Shown: positions 47,386 to 57,588 of the stretch, one piece after another | How positions within the stretch are numbered: position 1 is the first letter of the stretch | Layout: the number at the start of each line of letters is the position of its first letter | From: Cylindrospermopsis curvispora GIHE-G1 | GTDB lineage: Bacteria > Cyanobacteriota > Cyanobacteriia > Cyanobacteriales > Nostocaceae | DNA length: 64,000 bases | Direction of reading: 5' to 3' | Assembly (NCBI RefSeq): GCF_014489415.1 | Contig: NZ_CP060822.1 | Coordinates: forward strand, 310,001 to 374,000 | Translations under genes and position numbers: made by a program | The notes under the pieces: model-generated | Told to the model about the DNA's origin: nothing | The model's input: the letters and a program-made list of their open reading frames with translations, nothing else | The model's database searches: none

Positions 47386-50379
47386 TTAATGCACACCACA
47401 AAAGGGGTCTCGTTCCTTATCAATTTCATTGGGTTGTAATTCCAAGTCAGTAAAATAAACACATCCTGGTTGTTGCAAAGATTCCAGACTATGGGATATC
47501 CAGTAGGGAACTGCTCCTGGGTGCATTCTTAATATCCCCTTACTATCTAGGGTGACATAGTATTGACAAGGGTAATCTGTAGAGATTTCTGGTTTGCTAA
47601 GGGATCCAATACGGATCCATTTTTTAGTCTTGGTCAAACTATCAGTTTGACAGATATAGAAATTATGTTGACCATTTTGGGGAAATGGTGGTAAAGGACT
47701 ACTAATTAATCCCTTTCCAGTTTCTTGGCTTCCATCTTGTAAGTAATGAAACGTTTCTAATATCTGATTTTGACTGTTGTCAACTGCAAAGACTAAATGA
47801 TAGGCATCCGGTTGATCCACTGTAGCAGATTCTAAGACATTGATAGCAATATCACCATCTTTTAAATTTTCATAATCCCCTATAAGAGCAATATTCCATT
47901 TTAATTTTCCATCAACAAATATATCAGAACCAGTTGAATGGGGGTCAATGACAGAATTGATATCAATTCCTGGCACATCTATTAAATAATGGGGACTACC
48001 TTGACAGAGTAAAACAGTAAATTGAAGAGTTTGGTCAATTTCAAATTGGACTTGAATTTTTTTGAGAAATTCAGCTTCTTCCATTCTCAAATTTTCCATG
48101 AGAGTTTTACCATCCAAACTACCCCAAAGACGTAATTCCCCATCTTGGTAATCTTGACGATAGATGATATTAGTTAACTGAATACCTTGCCAGGTTGTTC
48201 TTACCTTAGCGACACTTTCCCAAGGGATAAGTTGATAGAGTTCTTGTCCAGCATTAAAAATAGATAATAACTCCTGAGTTTGGGTTTTGCGCTTGAAGTT
48301 GCACGGTAAATAATAAAAGAGATTTTTCACATCTATTTCCAGCTGATTTGCTCCCTTGCGCAGTAAATTTTTAGAAGCTTCAGGATCAAATCTTAACCTT
48401 CTTAATTTTTCCGCATAACAAGCACCAGCAGAAGTTGCCAACTTAGTGAATTCTAGGACAAAGGTAATCCGTTCTGGATTCCAGATAAAGTAGGGAGATT
48501 TGCTAAATTCTTGGTAAATTTGGGTTTTCACCAAATCCAGATTACAAGTTTTACCTGAGAGAATTAACCAATCTACCTTTTCATCTCCATTTAAACGACT
48601 TTCCATCAGTCCTTTGGCGATTCCTATAGCTTCTCTAATACTAGAAATAGCACAACGTTGAAATTGTTGGGCGTTTATAGTTAGGTAAATAGAATCAGCA
48701 CTAACCAGTTGAAATTTCACCCCACTTTGTAAAAGCAACTCGCTAATTTCTTGCTCATTGAGGGTAAAGGTTAATAAACCATCTTCAGATCCTTTCTCCC
48801 CTAATTTTAATTTGGCCGATTCTGCATGTTCCCACAGAGTATAGAAGGTTTGGAGACGTTGAGGAGCTTGTTGCCATCGAGTTGGTAAGACTTTTTCAGC
48901 GGTGTCTAAAGCGTCTTTGAAAGCAACATCCCCTTCTGGATTCTCTTTATCCACACATTTTAATAAACTGCCACTTTTGAATTTGCCATCTTGTAAAAAT
49001 CGCTCGTTGAGTTCTGAATTAATTAAGTCTTCTAGCTTATCACTGGTTATATTGCCATCGGTAACCGCTGTTAATAAAAAATCAGCTAGGGCAATTTTTA
49101 ACAGTCGAAAAACTCGTAAGGTAATTAATTCCCCACCTAATTGTAAATGTCCTGAAGAACCCAATAATTTTGGTGTCAGTTTATAATAACGTCCTCCCAA
49201 ACCTCTATCCTCACTATTGGCAAAAACAGGGGTTTTATCTTCTAAGGTGAGTTTGATTAATGCTAGGTCGGTTGTACCTCCACCAATGTCTAATACCAGA
49301 ACATTTTGGGACCAGTTATTTTTTTCCTGACGACAACGGGTTTTAAATGATTCAATACCAATATTCAAATTGCCACCAAATTCTCGCCATAAAAAGAATA
49401 TGGCTACGGAAACAGCTTCGTCATAGGCCGTTTGCACATCATCCAACCCTAATTCTTCTACTAGTGCTTTAATCTCCTTTCGCACCACCGGAGGAGCAAC
49501 TGTGGGATAGGTGACCACCGCTGTTAATAAGTCTCCTTGAGAAAATCTTCTACCTGCACGTTGACGATAGTCTTCGGTTAATTCAATGAGGTGTGCCCAT
49601 GCTGCTTGAATTAATTGGTGAACTTCAATGTTGTTATTTTCTAGATCATTTTTTTCTCCCTCATTTATCACCACAGGAAAAGTGCGATTTTGCCCAAAAT
49701 ATCGTTTTGGTGAATGATGAAATCTACTAATAATATCTTTAACTGCAGGAATTGTCCCCTGGGCAATCGCCTTTTTGCGGTTATCTCTTGCAGCTCTACC
49801 CATTTGCAATTTCAATGGTTGTATTTTACAGATTTCTATTTCACTAGGAATTTCTGTTTGTCTTCTATTAAAATCCAAAACCACTGGAATCAAATTTTGG
49901 GACTCCAGGGTAGGAACGCGAAAAACCTCATGATATATTTGATAGAGTTTTTTACTGACAGCACGACGAAATCTTTCACTGTTTCCCAAACATAGTTCGA
50001 TTTGACGCAGAGCTTCTAGAAATTTTTCTTTATGGTCGTTTTCAAAAATTTCCCCTATTGTTTCTGGTGGAATTTCCAAATTCCTACTCAGATTAACCAG
50101 GAATTTTTCCCATTCGTTCACACCAATATCTGGTAGAGCTAAATGGGGAGGTGAGTTTAACCATTCCCCCAACCGCTGACGCAGTCTTACTTCTTGTTCT
50201 CTAGGTAGGGTTTCTGCAATTGGCACTTCAATAGGGTCAAATAGTGTTACTGTAGAGTTAGAAGTGCCAAAATCCACTGCCAACCAGCCCGGAAATCTCT
50301 TGTGAGAGTCTTCATTTAGGTTTTCACTTAGTTTCTGACTTAATCGGTTAAGGTAAGTGTCCAGTTCAAAATTGTTCAT
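47386..50379 (-). CDS. SrfB-like, Hsp70/actin-fold protein
   Basis: A 997-residue protein with actin/Hsp70-type ATPase motifs. Phosphate-1 is AVDFGTSNSTVTLFDP near residue 30 and phosphate-2 is VLVLDIGGGTTDLALIKL near residue 365. A later LILSGKTCNLDLVK fits the adenosine region. It is much larger than DnaK and resembles the SrfB virulence-factor family. The C-terminal 250 residues look like beta-rich binding modules. It lies between the GTPase gene (46 bases upstream) and the unknown gene, forming a three-gene operon. Confidence 0.8.
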   Translation of the reverse strand: MNNFELDTYLNRLSQKLSENLNEDSHKRFPGWLAVDFGTSNSTVTLFDPIEVPIAETLPREQEVRLRQRLGEWLNSPPHLALPDIGVNEWEKFLVNLSRNLEIPPETIGEIFENDHKEKFLEALRQIELCLGNSERFRRAVSKKLYQIYHEVFRVPTLESQNLIPVVLDFNRRQTEIPSEIEICKIQPLKLQMGRAARDNRKKAIAQGTIPAVKDIISRFHHSPKRYFGQNRTFPVVINEGEKNDLENNNIEVHQLIQAAWAHLIELTEDYRQRAGRRFSQGDLLTAVVTYPTVAPPVVRKEIKALVEELGLDDVQTAYDEAVSVAIFFLWREFGGNLNIGIESFKTRCRQEKNNWSQNVLVLDIGGGTTDLALIKLTLEDKTPVFANSEDRGLGGRYYKLTPKLLGSSGHLQLGGELITLRVFRLLKIALADFLLTAVTDGNITSDKLEDLINSELNERFLQDGKFKSGSLLKCVDKENPEGDVAFKDALDTAEKVLPTRWQQAPQRLQTFYTLWEHAESAKLKLGEKGSEDGLLTFTLNEQEISELLLQSGVKFQLVSADSIYLTINAQQFQRCAISSIREAIGIAKGLMESRLNGDEKVDWLILSGKTCNLDLVKTQIYQEFSKSPYFIWNPERITFVLEFTKLATSAGACYAEKLRRLRFDPEASKNLLRKGANQLEIDVKNLFYYLPCNFKRKTQTQELLSIFNAGQELYQLIPWESVAKVRTTWQGIQLTNIIYRQDYQDGELRLWGSLDGKTLMENLRMEEAEFLKKIQVQFEIDQTLQFTVLLCQGSPHYLIDVPGIDINSVIDPHSTGSDIFVDGKLKWNIALIGDYENLKDGDIAINVLESATVDQPDAYHLVFAVDNSQNQILETFHYLQDGSQETGKGLISSPLPPFPQNGQHNFYICQTDSLTKTKKWIRIGSLSKPEISTDYPCQYYVTLDSKGILRMHPGAVPYWISHSLESLQQPGCVYFTDLELQPNEIDKERDPFCGVH

Positions 50380-50425
50380 AGTTTATTTGTTATTGATTTT
50401 TATTGTTACTACAGGTAAAACTACT

Positions 50426-52999
50426 TTAAGTGTACTCATAGATACGTTGCTGGTCAATAGATGCAATATCGCTGAGAATTTCTAACCAGGTAGGTATGGT
50501 CAATTCTAGGGTTGTGTCTCCAGCAGCAATATATCTAAGTAGTTCTTCTTTTTTCAATAAGTTTTGCAAACTGGGGATAATTTGATCTAAAATTCCCTCC
50601 AATTCTAAATTTATCTGTCGGTTTACTTCACTCACATATTGAACCAGATGTAAACTAGCACTAGTAATAATTTCATCTCTTAATCGTAAAATAAAAACTT
50701 GGTGATTTGTACTGCTAGACAAATATTGACTTCTTTCCCCGGACCAATCAAATACTTGTCCTGTATCATGCTTTTCATCCTGTTTGGCTAGGGGAAATAT
50801 ATTTTCCGGTATTATGGGTTTATCTTGGTTCTCTATTTCCTCAATAATTGCCTCCTTCCATTGATTTGGTTTTGATGCCAACAACAGTCTATAAAATAGG
50901 TCTGCTGCTTCTGCTCCAAACTTATCTTCTATCAATTCTTCCAGTTCGGGATTGAGCGCTAATTTTTCTGATCCCAATTCTGACTCCAGATTGATGGTAT
51001 TAGTTAATTTGACCAATAAATCTATTACAGCTTGTCTAATACAATCTCTGGCAAATTTTTCCATATCTTTAATAGTTTGGGCAAAAACAGGATAGAAATC
51101 ATCACTTTTGGTGGGTAATGTATTATTAACCTTGCTTCCACGATCTGCGCGATCGAATAGTTTTCCCGCTGCACCTTTAGATTCTACCAAGGCAATTCTA
51201 CCACCTTGCAATTTATTAAATAATAAAGTCCACTGATTCCAATTGAGAATTTGATAAGTTAATTCATCTTTGATAATACTACTCACTACTAAACCACGTC
51301 TATCTTTTAGAGGTTCCTTACCCAAATCTCTACGAAAATTGCGGTAGATTTTATCCAAACTCTCAATGGCCAATCGCAAATCAACTAGGGCTTGACTATC
51401 AGCAGCAGGTACGCCTTGGGCATGAATTTCAGACACAATATCTTTCAATTGTTCCTGTTGTTGACGAATAAGATCCGCCGATCTACGAGTATCTTCATAT
51501 AACTGTTTTAAACCATGGGTATTCACATGATTTTGAATCAATTCCCTTAACTTGCTCACACCTCCATCCCGAGCAAAATAATCCAATTGTCTACCCAAAA
51601 TACTGCGGGAATCCTGGGTTAATAATTTCTGGCTTAACCTTCCCCACTTTTCTTGTAATTTTTTCGGTCGTTCCAGATAATCGGGATAATCTATATTTGC
51701 TAAAAATTCATCCGAACCAGCTTTCACCTTAGTTGAACGTTTAGATAATTCCGCTAACCCCAACAATGGCGATAATAGAACAATTCTTTCATCTTCACTG
51801 GTAAAAGCTCTCCCACTATCAATAATAGTTTCCAAAATTTTTAAATTTTCTAAAACTACTTCAGTTTCTAAAGCTTTACCATGGTACTCCTCAGCAATTA
51901 GACTGTCTAAAATTCTTTCCCCCCCTTCATTCTCTAAAGGTAATTGATCGAAACGTCCTACCCCTACCAAAATTAAATCCTTTAAATCTTGACCCGGACG
52001 TTGTTGCTGCATCATCGTAAATATCTTATTGGCGCGATCGCTCCCTGGGGATTTGCCATTTAATAGCACCAAAATAGTTTGTACCTGGGACAATTCTCGT
52101 AAAGAAAGAAAAGTATCTCTAGCACCGGAATTGGCCGCACCCAAACCAGGAAAATCCAACAGAACAAATTCTTCTGCTCCAGTCAAATCCCAAATTTCCC
52201 TAGATATTTTCACCTGAATATCCACTCTCCGAATCAAGGGAAAACTATTTTGTAATAATTGGGATGGCAAAATTTGTGGAGCTTTGGGCAATCTAATCTG
52301 AGCTGGGGGTAAATCCTCAAATCGTAACGTTTGAATTGCCATAGGCAATTCAACTAACTGTAGACCATTTTTGGCAGTTTTGGCATCAATAGTATAGATT
52401 TTATCGCATAGAGATTCACCATAAGCTTGATAAGAACGTAAAAATAATATTAACTCTCGTAATAAATAGCGCAGTTCCAAATTATTAGAGCTTTGCCAAG
52501 CTTCCTCACACCAAGAAGAAATATCCTTACCAGTTTTAATTTTACCAACCTGTAAAGGTGGTAACCCAGCAGCAACCGCACGGCGATTAGCTTCCGATAA
52601 CATAAAATGTAAACATTCATTCACACCCTCATGGGATAAATACTCAACACCATAACTAGTTACTTGAGTAGTACTAAAATTCTCCTGTGGTTGAATATGA
52701 ATAGCAGTGACATTTCCCGTCGTAGGATTTTCACTAACTGGTAGAGCATCCGCATAACCAATTAAACTACCCAATAACAAACTTTTGCCACTGCTAAACT
52801 CACCCATTACACCAATTTTCACAGGAGAGTTAGCCATTTCCACTGTTTTTTCAGCTGCACCTCGTAACTGCAGCAAACACTCATCTAAACGGGAGGGAAT
52901 CCAATCTTCCTGCTCAGACAGATGGAGAGGTACAGAGTCAATTTTACGAAGGATAAATTCACCGTAGTCTTTAAACCTGGTTAATTTGTCTAGTTCCAT
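50426..52999 (-). CDS. Dynamin-like GTPase
   Basis: An 857-residue protein with G1 GEFSSGKSLLLGSL near residue 66, G3 VLLDFPGLGAANSG near residue 280 and a G4-like VGVGRFDQL. Long helical and coiled-coil segments follow. Bacterial dynamin-like proteins remodel membranes or act in phage defence, and SrfC of enterobacteria is related in being a large P-loop protein beside SrfB. It is the first gene of a three-gene operon. A HIP1 site lies at 52034. Confidence 0.85.
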   Translation of the reverse strand: MELDKLTRFKDYGEFILRKIDSVPLHLSEQEDWIPSRLDECLLQLRGAAEKTVEMANSPVKIGVMGEFSSGKSLLLGSLIGYADALPVSENPTTGNVTAIHIQPQENFSTTQVTSYGVEYLSHEGVNECLHFMLSEANRRAVAAGLPPLQVGKIKTGKDISSWCEEAWQSSNNLELRYLLRELILFLRSYQAYGESLCDKIYTIDAKTAKNGLQLVELPMAIQTLRFEDLPPAQIRLPKAPQILPSQLLQNSFPLIRRVDIQVKISREIWDLTGAEEFVLLDFPGLGAANSGARDTFLSLRELSQVQTILVLLNGKSPGSDRANKIFTMMQQQRPGQDLKDLILVGVGRFDQLPLENEGGERILDSLIAEEYHGKALETEVVLENLKILETIIDSGRAFTSEDERIVLLSPLLGLAELSKRSTKVKAGSDEFLANIDYPDYLERPKKLQEKWGRLSQKLLTQDSRSILGRQLDYFARDGGVSKLRELIQNHVNTHGLKQLYEDTRRSADLIRQQQEQLKDIVSEIHAQGVPAADSQALVDLRLAIESLDKIYRNFRRDLGKEPLKDRRGLVVSSIIKDELTYQILNWNQWTLLFNKLQGGRIALVESKGAAGKLFDRADRGSKVNNTLPTKSDDFYPVFAQTIKDMEKFARDCIRQAVIDLLVKLTNTINLESELGSEKLALNPELEELIEDKFGAEAADLFYRLLLASKPNQWKEAIIEEIENQDKPIIPENIFPLAKQDEKHDTGQVFDWSGERSQYLSSSTNHQVFILRLRDEIITSASLHLVQYVSEVNRQINLELEGILDQIIPSLQNLLKKEELLRYIAAGDTTLELTIPTWLEILSDIASIDQQRIYEYT

Positions 53000-53096
53000 A
53001 TTAGTCTTTTTAATCTGAGTGAAACACTATTGAATTTGCGATTCCTCCCATTTTATTCATCTTACTCAAGTTTGGGAGGCTTTTTCCAACTTTCAG

Positions 53097-53537
53097 CTAA
53101 GGTGGAGAGTTTGGCGAGTTCTTGAACCGAGAAAGATGAACCTTATAAACATAGCTTCCTGGGGATAGATTTCCCACATATACCTTGTACTCTCCAGGGG
53201 ACCAAAATCCAGTCATTTCTGGTTGATTTCCGTCTGGTAACATACAAAAACGTCCACCCGGGCCATCAACTAGTAATGTGGCTTTTCCTTCCCCTTCCAG
53301 TGTGAGTCTCAGATAGGGTATAGATTCTTTGACCACAATAATTTGGTTGGGTTGGCTAGGGATAAGGCCACAGTCCTTTTTAACTCTTGCTCGGGAGTTC
53401 CCACTAATAACTAGTGGATCCGGAGAAAGTTCCTGTTTAATCTCGATAACTCCCTGTTGTGCTACCACGACCTGGTTCAATGGCAAACCCATGAGGAGGT
53501 TAACTGTAAGAAAGGTTAGTAATTTTACTGTTTTCAT
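53097..53537 (-). CDS. Secreted protein of unknown function
   Basis: I set the start at ATG 53537 because it opens a signal peptide MKTVKLLTFLTVNLLMGLPL ending near VVVAQQ. An upstream start at 53600 would place 21 odd residues before it. The remaining 120 residues are beta-rich with two cysteines (KKDCGLIP, GRFCMLP) and the phrase WSPGEYKVYVGNLSPGSY. Similar modules occur in cyanobacterial periplasmic proteins of unknown role. Confidence 0.7.
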   Translation of the reverse strand: MKTVKLLTFLTVNLLMGLPLNQVVVAQQGVIEIKQELSPDPLVISGNSRARVKKDCGLIPSQPNQIIVVKESIPYLRLTLEGEGKATLLVDGPGGRFCMLPDGNQPEMTGFWSPGEYKVYVGNLSPGSYVYKVHLSRFKNSPNSPP

Positions 53538-53841
53538 GTTCGCCTTTGTATTTGTCAACTCTTGGATAAAAATTTTGGTTAGTTTGACTAAACCACTCAA
53601 GTTTTGTTCCCGGTTTTATCGTGTTAGGTACAGTATTTATTGAATACTAATCAATACCAGTCAATACGAACAGGAAATCAACCTATCTGAAAAATATCCT
53701 CAACTGCGGTGATAAACTATCCTGAAATATTACGGTAGAAATGGAAAATCCTGACTGTGGGTAAGATCCTGTTGACCTTCTCCCCTATTCAATTGTAGAT
53801 TTATATGTACATGTAAATTTACAGGGCGGTGATAAAACATC

Positions 53842-54177
53842 ATGAGTTCTCAACCACAAGAAGAATGGAAACGTCGCATCCAAGAGTTAAAATCGGAAAT
53901 TAATTCATTTTACTCTGATCGACCACAAGGTACACAACTGCGTCAAAATGTTATTAATCAGGTCAACAACTATTGGAATCAATACCAAACTTGGTTTCAA
54001 GGTTTGTCCACTATGAAAAAGATCGCTGTTGCTACCATTACCGTCATATTATGTTTTATCACCTTACAAACAGTATTTAGACTGTTAATTTCCATTATCA
54101 GTCTAGCAGTGTTGGGGGTGTTATTATATCTTGGTTATAGGTTTTTACTTAACAAAAACTTATTCAATAAGCCTTAA
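53842..54177 (+). CDS. Small membrane protein of unknown function
   Basis: A 111-residue protein: a charged, helical N-terminal half (EEWKRRIQELKSEINSFYS) and two hydrophobic helices (IAVATITVILCFITLQTVF, LISIISLAVLGVLLYLGYRF). I recognise no family. It ends 43 bases before the RDD-pentapeptide gene, so they are likely co-transcribed. Confidence 0.65.
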   Translation: MSSQPQEEWKRRIQELKSEINSFYSDRPQGTQLRQNVINQVNNYWNQYQTWFQGLSTMKKIAVATITVILCFITLQTVFRLLISIISLAVLGVLLYLGYRFLLNKNLFNKP

Positions 54178-54220
54178 CCTATTTACTTCAAGTATAGTTC
54201 AACTATATACGAACTCGTCA

Positions 54221-56263
54221 ATGGATAATCAATCTAGTCCGTCTCCCCAACCACGAAAAACCAAATCCCTACCCCTACCAGCAAGACGCTTGCTCGCTTG
54301 GTTAGCAGAAATAACCTTAGTGACAGCTAGTGGGGTTATTCCCTTTAGTATTGGGGCTTATATTAATTCCCAAACCGATTTACAAAGAACACCTTTAAAT
54401 CCAGTTTTAGCAGGAATAGAAAGAGCGATCGCACAGCCATTAGCCCTACCAGTTAATTATGGTATTCGCAATGTAGCCAGTCCCACCAATTTTTTATGGA
54501 CTATAGGTTTGTTAACACCTATTACTATTGGAGGTTGGCAATTATACTTATTAGCTACAACAGGTAGCACCCTTGTCAAAAAGAAATTAGGAATCAAGGT
54601 AGTTAACAAAGAAGGAAAACCCCCCGGTTTTAAAGCCATTATCATTCGTGAAGGAATAGGACGTTGGGGTGTTCCAGTGAGTATGGCTTATGTATTGTGG
54701 CGTTATAGTTTTGCCTTTCCTAACCTGGAACTATTTACATTTTTGGTTCTGGTAATGGTAATAGCAGAAGGCATGGGTATTAATTCTCGCAAACGTGCCA
54801 TCCATGATCAGTTAGCTGATACATACACCCTAGATATTAATATAGCAATCACTGGTAAACAACTAACAGAAAGTTCCCCATCTCACCCCATTGCCAATTT
54901 TACCTTTAACTTTCCCCCCAATCTGACCCTGATTGTAGTAGGTGCAACGGGTATAATAGCCCTATTGTCAACCCTGGTGGGTACACAAATATATATTCAA
55001 AACCAGGCCAATGAAAGACAAACCCAGCTGGTAAACAATCAAAACTTCCTAGAACTGAACAAACAAATTAACCCCCAGTCTGGTACTGGCATTGAGGAAC
55101 GCCAACGGGCAATTCTTGCCATGGGTGGAGTTAATGATCTCCAGTCAATCAAGTATCTAGTGGATTTACTGACTAAAGAAACTGATCCCAGCATATTGAA
55201 TACTATCCAACAAGCATTATCTAATATAGGAATCACATCCCTACCGGAACTAAAACGGGTCAACCAGTTCATTGGCAAAGAAATCAAATCCGGTGCTATT
55301 TCTAGTAGTATGGGGGAACAACTGTTAAACATCAACCAACAGACTATCAACAAAATATTAGCGGTTTATAGTGGCAAAACTCACAACTTGGATTTAACGG
55401 AAATTCAACTAGGTCCGCAAAATGCCGAAGAAAATTCCCAATCCCCATTAATCCTAGAAAATGTAGATTTATCTGGAGTTATACTCAAATCCGCCAATCT
55501 TAACCAAGCTAGTTTTAAAGGTAGTCGTTTTCGTAGTGTGGGAGAAGATGGTCGTTGGGACACCTACGATGATATTATAGCCGACTTGAGTAAAGCCCAA
55601 CTAAAAAGATCCAATCTATCTAACGCCAATCTCAGTCGGGTTTTAATGAGTCGTGTAGATCTAAGTCGTTCGGTGTTAAACAGGGCAAACCTAGCAAATA
55701 GCAAGTTGATAGGTGCTAACCTCAGCAGTGCCCAACTTGTAGGTTCGGATTTACAACAAGCGACCTTGCAAGATGCCATTTTGACCGGAGCGGATATCAG
55801 CGGTGCACAACTACAAGAAGCTGATTTATATGCTGCTCAATTGGCTCGAGTTTCTGCTATAGGGTCCCAACTTTCCCATAGCAACTTAACTAAAACTAAT
55901 TGGCAAGGTGCAGACCTCTCCGAATCTTATTTAAATCATGCCAACTTAAACAGTGCCAATTTCAGTGCTGCCAATCTCTCTGGTGCTATTTTGCGTTATG
56001 CTAACATGACTAACGCTAACCTACGCAATGCTGATATTAGTCGTACTGATTTAAGAGGAGCAAATTTGGAAGGTACGGATTTTCAGGGAGCGATCTTATT
56101 TCCTGGTAAACAGGATCCTAAAGATAGATTTGTAGAAACCTCCGACCTTGGTTCCCAAGCAGCTATTGTTCAGGGTGTAGATTTTAGCAATGCTAAAAAC
56201 TTAGATGTGCAACAATTGGCCTTCATTTGCACCAATGGTGGAATTCATTCTCGTTGTCCATAA
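54221..56263 (+). CDS. RDD membrane domain fused to pentapeptide repeats
   Basis: A 680-residue protein starting at ATG 54221, since the open frame from 54131 overlaps the previous gene. Residues 20-240 form an RDD-type domain with three to four helices and the opening RRLLAWLAEI. A further helix lies near residue 255. Residues 290-390 look like a HEAT-type helical region. From about 410 to 640 there are pentapeptide repeats of the A(N/D)LSx type (SGVILKSANLNQASFKG to GANLEGTDFQGA). The repeats form a quadrilateral helix for binding. The target is unknown. Confidence 0.85.
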   Translation: MDNQSSPSPQPRKTKSLPLPARRLLAWLAEITLVTASGVIPFSIGAYINSQTDLQRTPLNPVLAGIERAIAQPLALPVNYGIRNVASPTNFLWTIGLLTPITIGGWQLYLLATTGSTLVKKKLGIKVVNKEGKPPGFKAIIIREGIGRWGVPVSMAYVLWRYSFAFPNLELFTFLVLVMVIAEGMGINSRKRAIHDQLADTYTLDINIAITGKQLTESSPSHPIANFTFNFPPNLTLIVVGATGIIALLSTLVGTQIYIQNQANERQTQLVNNQNFLELNKQINPQSGTGIEERQRAILAMGGVNDLQSIKYLVDLLTKETDPSILNTIQQALSNIGITSLPELKRVNQFIGKEIKSGAISSSMGEQLLNINQQTINKILAVYSGKTHNLDLTEIQLGPQNAEENSQSPLILENVDLSGVILKSANLNQASFKGSRFRSVGEDGRWDTYDDIIADLSKAQLKRSNLSNANLSRVLMSRVDLSRSVLNRANLANSKLIGANLSSAQLVGSDLQQATLQDAILTGADISGAQLQEADLYAAQLARVSAIGSQLSHSNLTKTNWQGADLSESYLNHANLNSANFSAANLSGAILRYANMTNANLRNADISRTDLRGANLEGTDFQGAILFPGKQDPKDRFVETSDLGSQAAIVQGVDFSNAKNLDVQQLAFICTNGGIHSRCP

Positions 56264-56285
56264 CTATAAGAAGTGGTAAACTGTT

Positions 56286-56786
56286 ATGAAATATATGAAA
56301 TTTACTCAACACTTAGTTTCTCTGTTAGGTACTGGGTTGGTTTTTAGCTTATTGATGAACCAAAAACCCGCACTAGCGCAAGTAGCTTATGGTAGTTATG
56401 TAGGTGTGGGACCAACGGTGGACACTCAAAACGGTCAAGTTGGTGGAATCTTAGCCTTTCGATATAAGTTATTAGAAGCTCCAGTTTCCTTCCGCACCCA
56501 AGCTCTAATTGGTAAAGGTACAGCAGTGGTGCCCACTGTTTCCTACGACGTTCCCATTAATTGGCAAACTGATATTTACTTGGGAGCAGGTGTGGTTTTG
56601 ACCAGTGGTGACACCCCTTCCCCCGTTGGTAATAAAATCAGTTTTGCCCTGCAACCAGGTATTGATTATACCATACCCAATAGCAGTGCAGTAATTTTTG
56701 GTAACGCCATTATTGCCTTTGACGCTTATCGTAATAGTAGTTCCACAGCTGTTTCAGTACAAGGTGGTGTTGGTTTAAGATTTTAA
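56286..56786 (+). CDS. Small outer-membrane barrel-like secreted protein
   Basis: A 166-residue protein with a signal peptide (residues 1-32, cut near ALAQ) followed by alternating hydrophobic strands and a C-terminal phenylalanine (GGVGLRF), which suggests a small beta barrel. It starts 22 bases after the RDD gene. I do not recognise the family. Confidence 0.7.
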   Translation: MKYMKFTQHLVSLLGTGLVFSLLMNQKPALAQVAYGSYVGVGPTVDTQNGQVGGILAFRYKLLEAPVSFRTQALIGKGTAVVPTVSYDVPINWQTDIYLGAGVVLTSGDTPSPVGNKISFALQPGIDYTIPNSSAVIFGNAIIAFDAYRNSSSTAVSVQGGVGLRF

Positions 56787-56805
56787 CTAACCTTTCCTTA
56801 TATTT

Positions 56806-57588
56806 ATGATACGGGTTTTAATTCTTGGTGGTACCGGTGATGCCATAGAAATCACTAACAAAATAAATCACATTCCGGAAATACAGGCGATCGCATCGTG
56901 GGCGGGTCGAACCAGGAATCCGGTTATGCCCCCCAACGTGCGCATTGGCGGTTTTGGGGGTGTACCTGGGTTAGTAGAATATTTACGGGAACAAAAAATT
57001 GATATTTTAATTGATGCGACCCATCCGTTTGCGGATAGCATATCTTGGAATGCGGACAGAGCAGCTAGAGAGGTAGGGATTCCCCGATTATTATTTCATC
57101 GTCCAGGTTGGGAAAAAGAAGCGGGGGATAATTGGATTGAAGTAGGGAACCATAGGGAAGCTGCGGCCATTTTGCATAACCAGAGTATGAGTCACCAAGT
57201 TTTTAAAAACCAAATCAACCCAATCAAAAGAGTTTTTTTAACCATAGGTAGACAAGAAATAGCAGCTTTTGCCCACCTAGAGAGAATATGGTTTTTAATG
57301 CGAATGATTGATCCTCCTGCGGTAGATAGCAAGATTCCTTGTGGAGAGATATTATTCAACAGAGGACCCTTTGATTTGAGAGACGAAAGAGAAATTTTAA
57401 CCCGATATAATATAGATGCGATCGTCAGTAAAAACAGTGGGGGGAGTGCCACCTACCCTAAAATCATAGCAGCAAGGGAGATGGGTATACCAGTGGTGAT
57501 GGTAAAGCGTCCACCTTTACCACCTGGAGAACAGGTAACAGATGTGGAAGCTGTGATCAATTGGCTAATGGCTAATAGAAGGAAATAA
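56806..57588 (+). CDS. cobK: Precorrin-6A reductase
   Basis: A 260-residue protein with the CobK/CbiJ features: the nucleotide-binding opening VLILGGTGDAIEITN, ILIDATHPFADSISWNADRAA and the ending AREMGIPVVMVKRPP. It reduces precorrin-6A in aerobic cobalamin synthesis using NADPH. Its 3-prime end overlaps the convergent permease gene by 24 bases. No other cob gene is in the window. Confidence 0.88.
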   Translation: MIRVLILGGTGDAIEITNKINHIPEIQAIASWAGRTRNPVMPPNVRIGGFGGVPGLVEYLREQKIDILIDATHPFADSISWNADRAAREVGIPRLLFHRPGWEKEAGDNWIEVGNHREAAAILHNQSMSHQVFKNQINPIKRVFLTIGRQEIAAFAHLERIWFLMRMIDPPAVDSKIPCGEILFNRGPFDLRDEREILTRYNIDAIVSKNSGGSATYPKIIAAREMGIPVVMVKRPPLPPGEQVTDVEAVINWLMANRRK

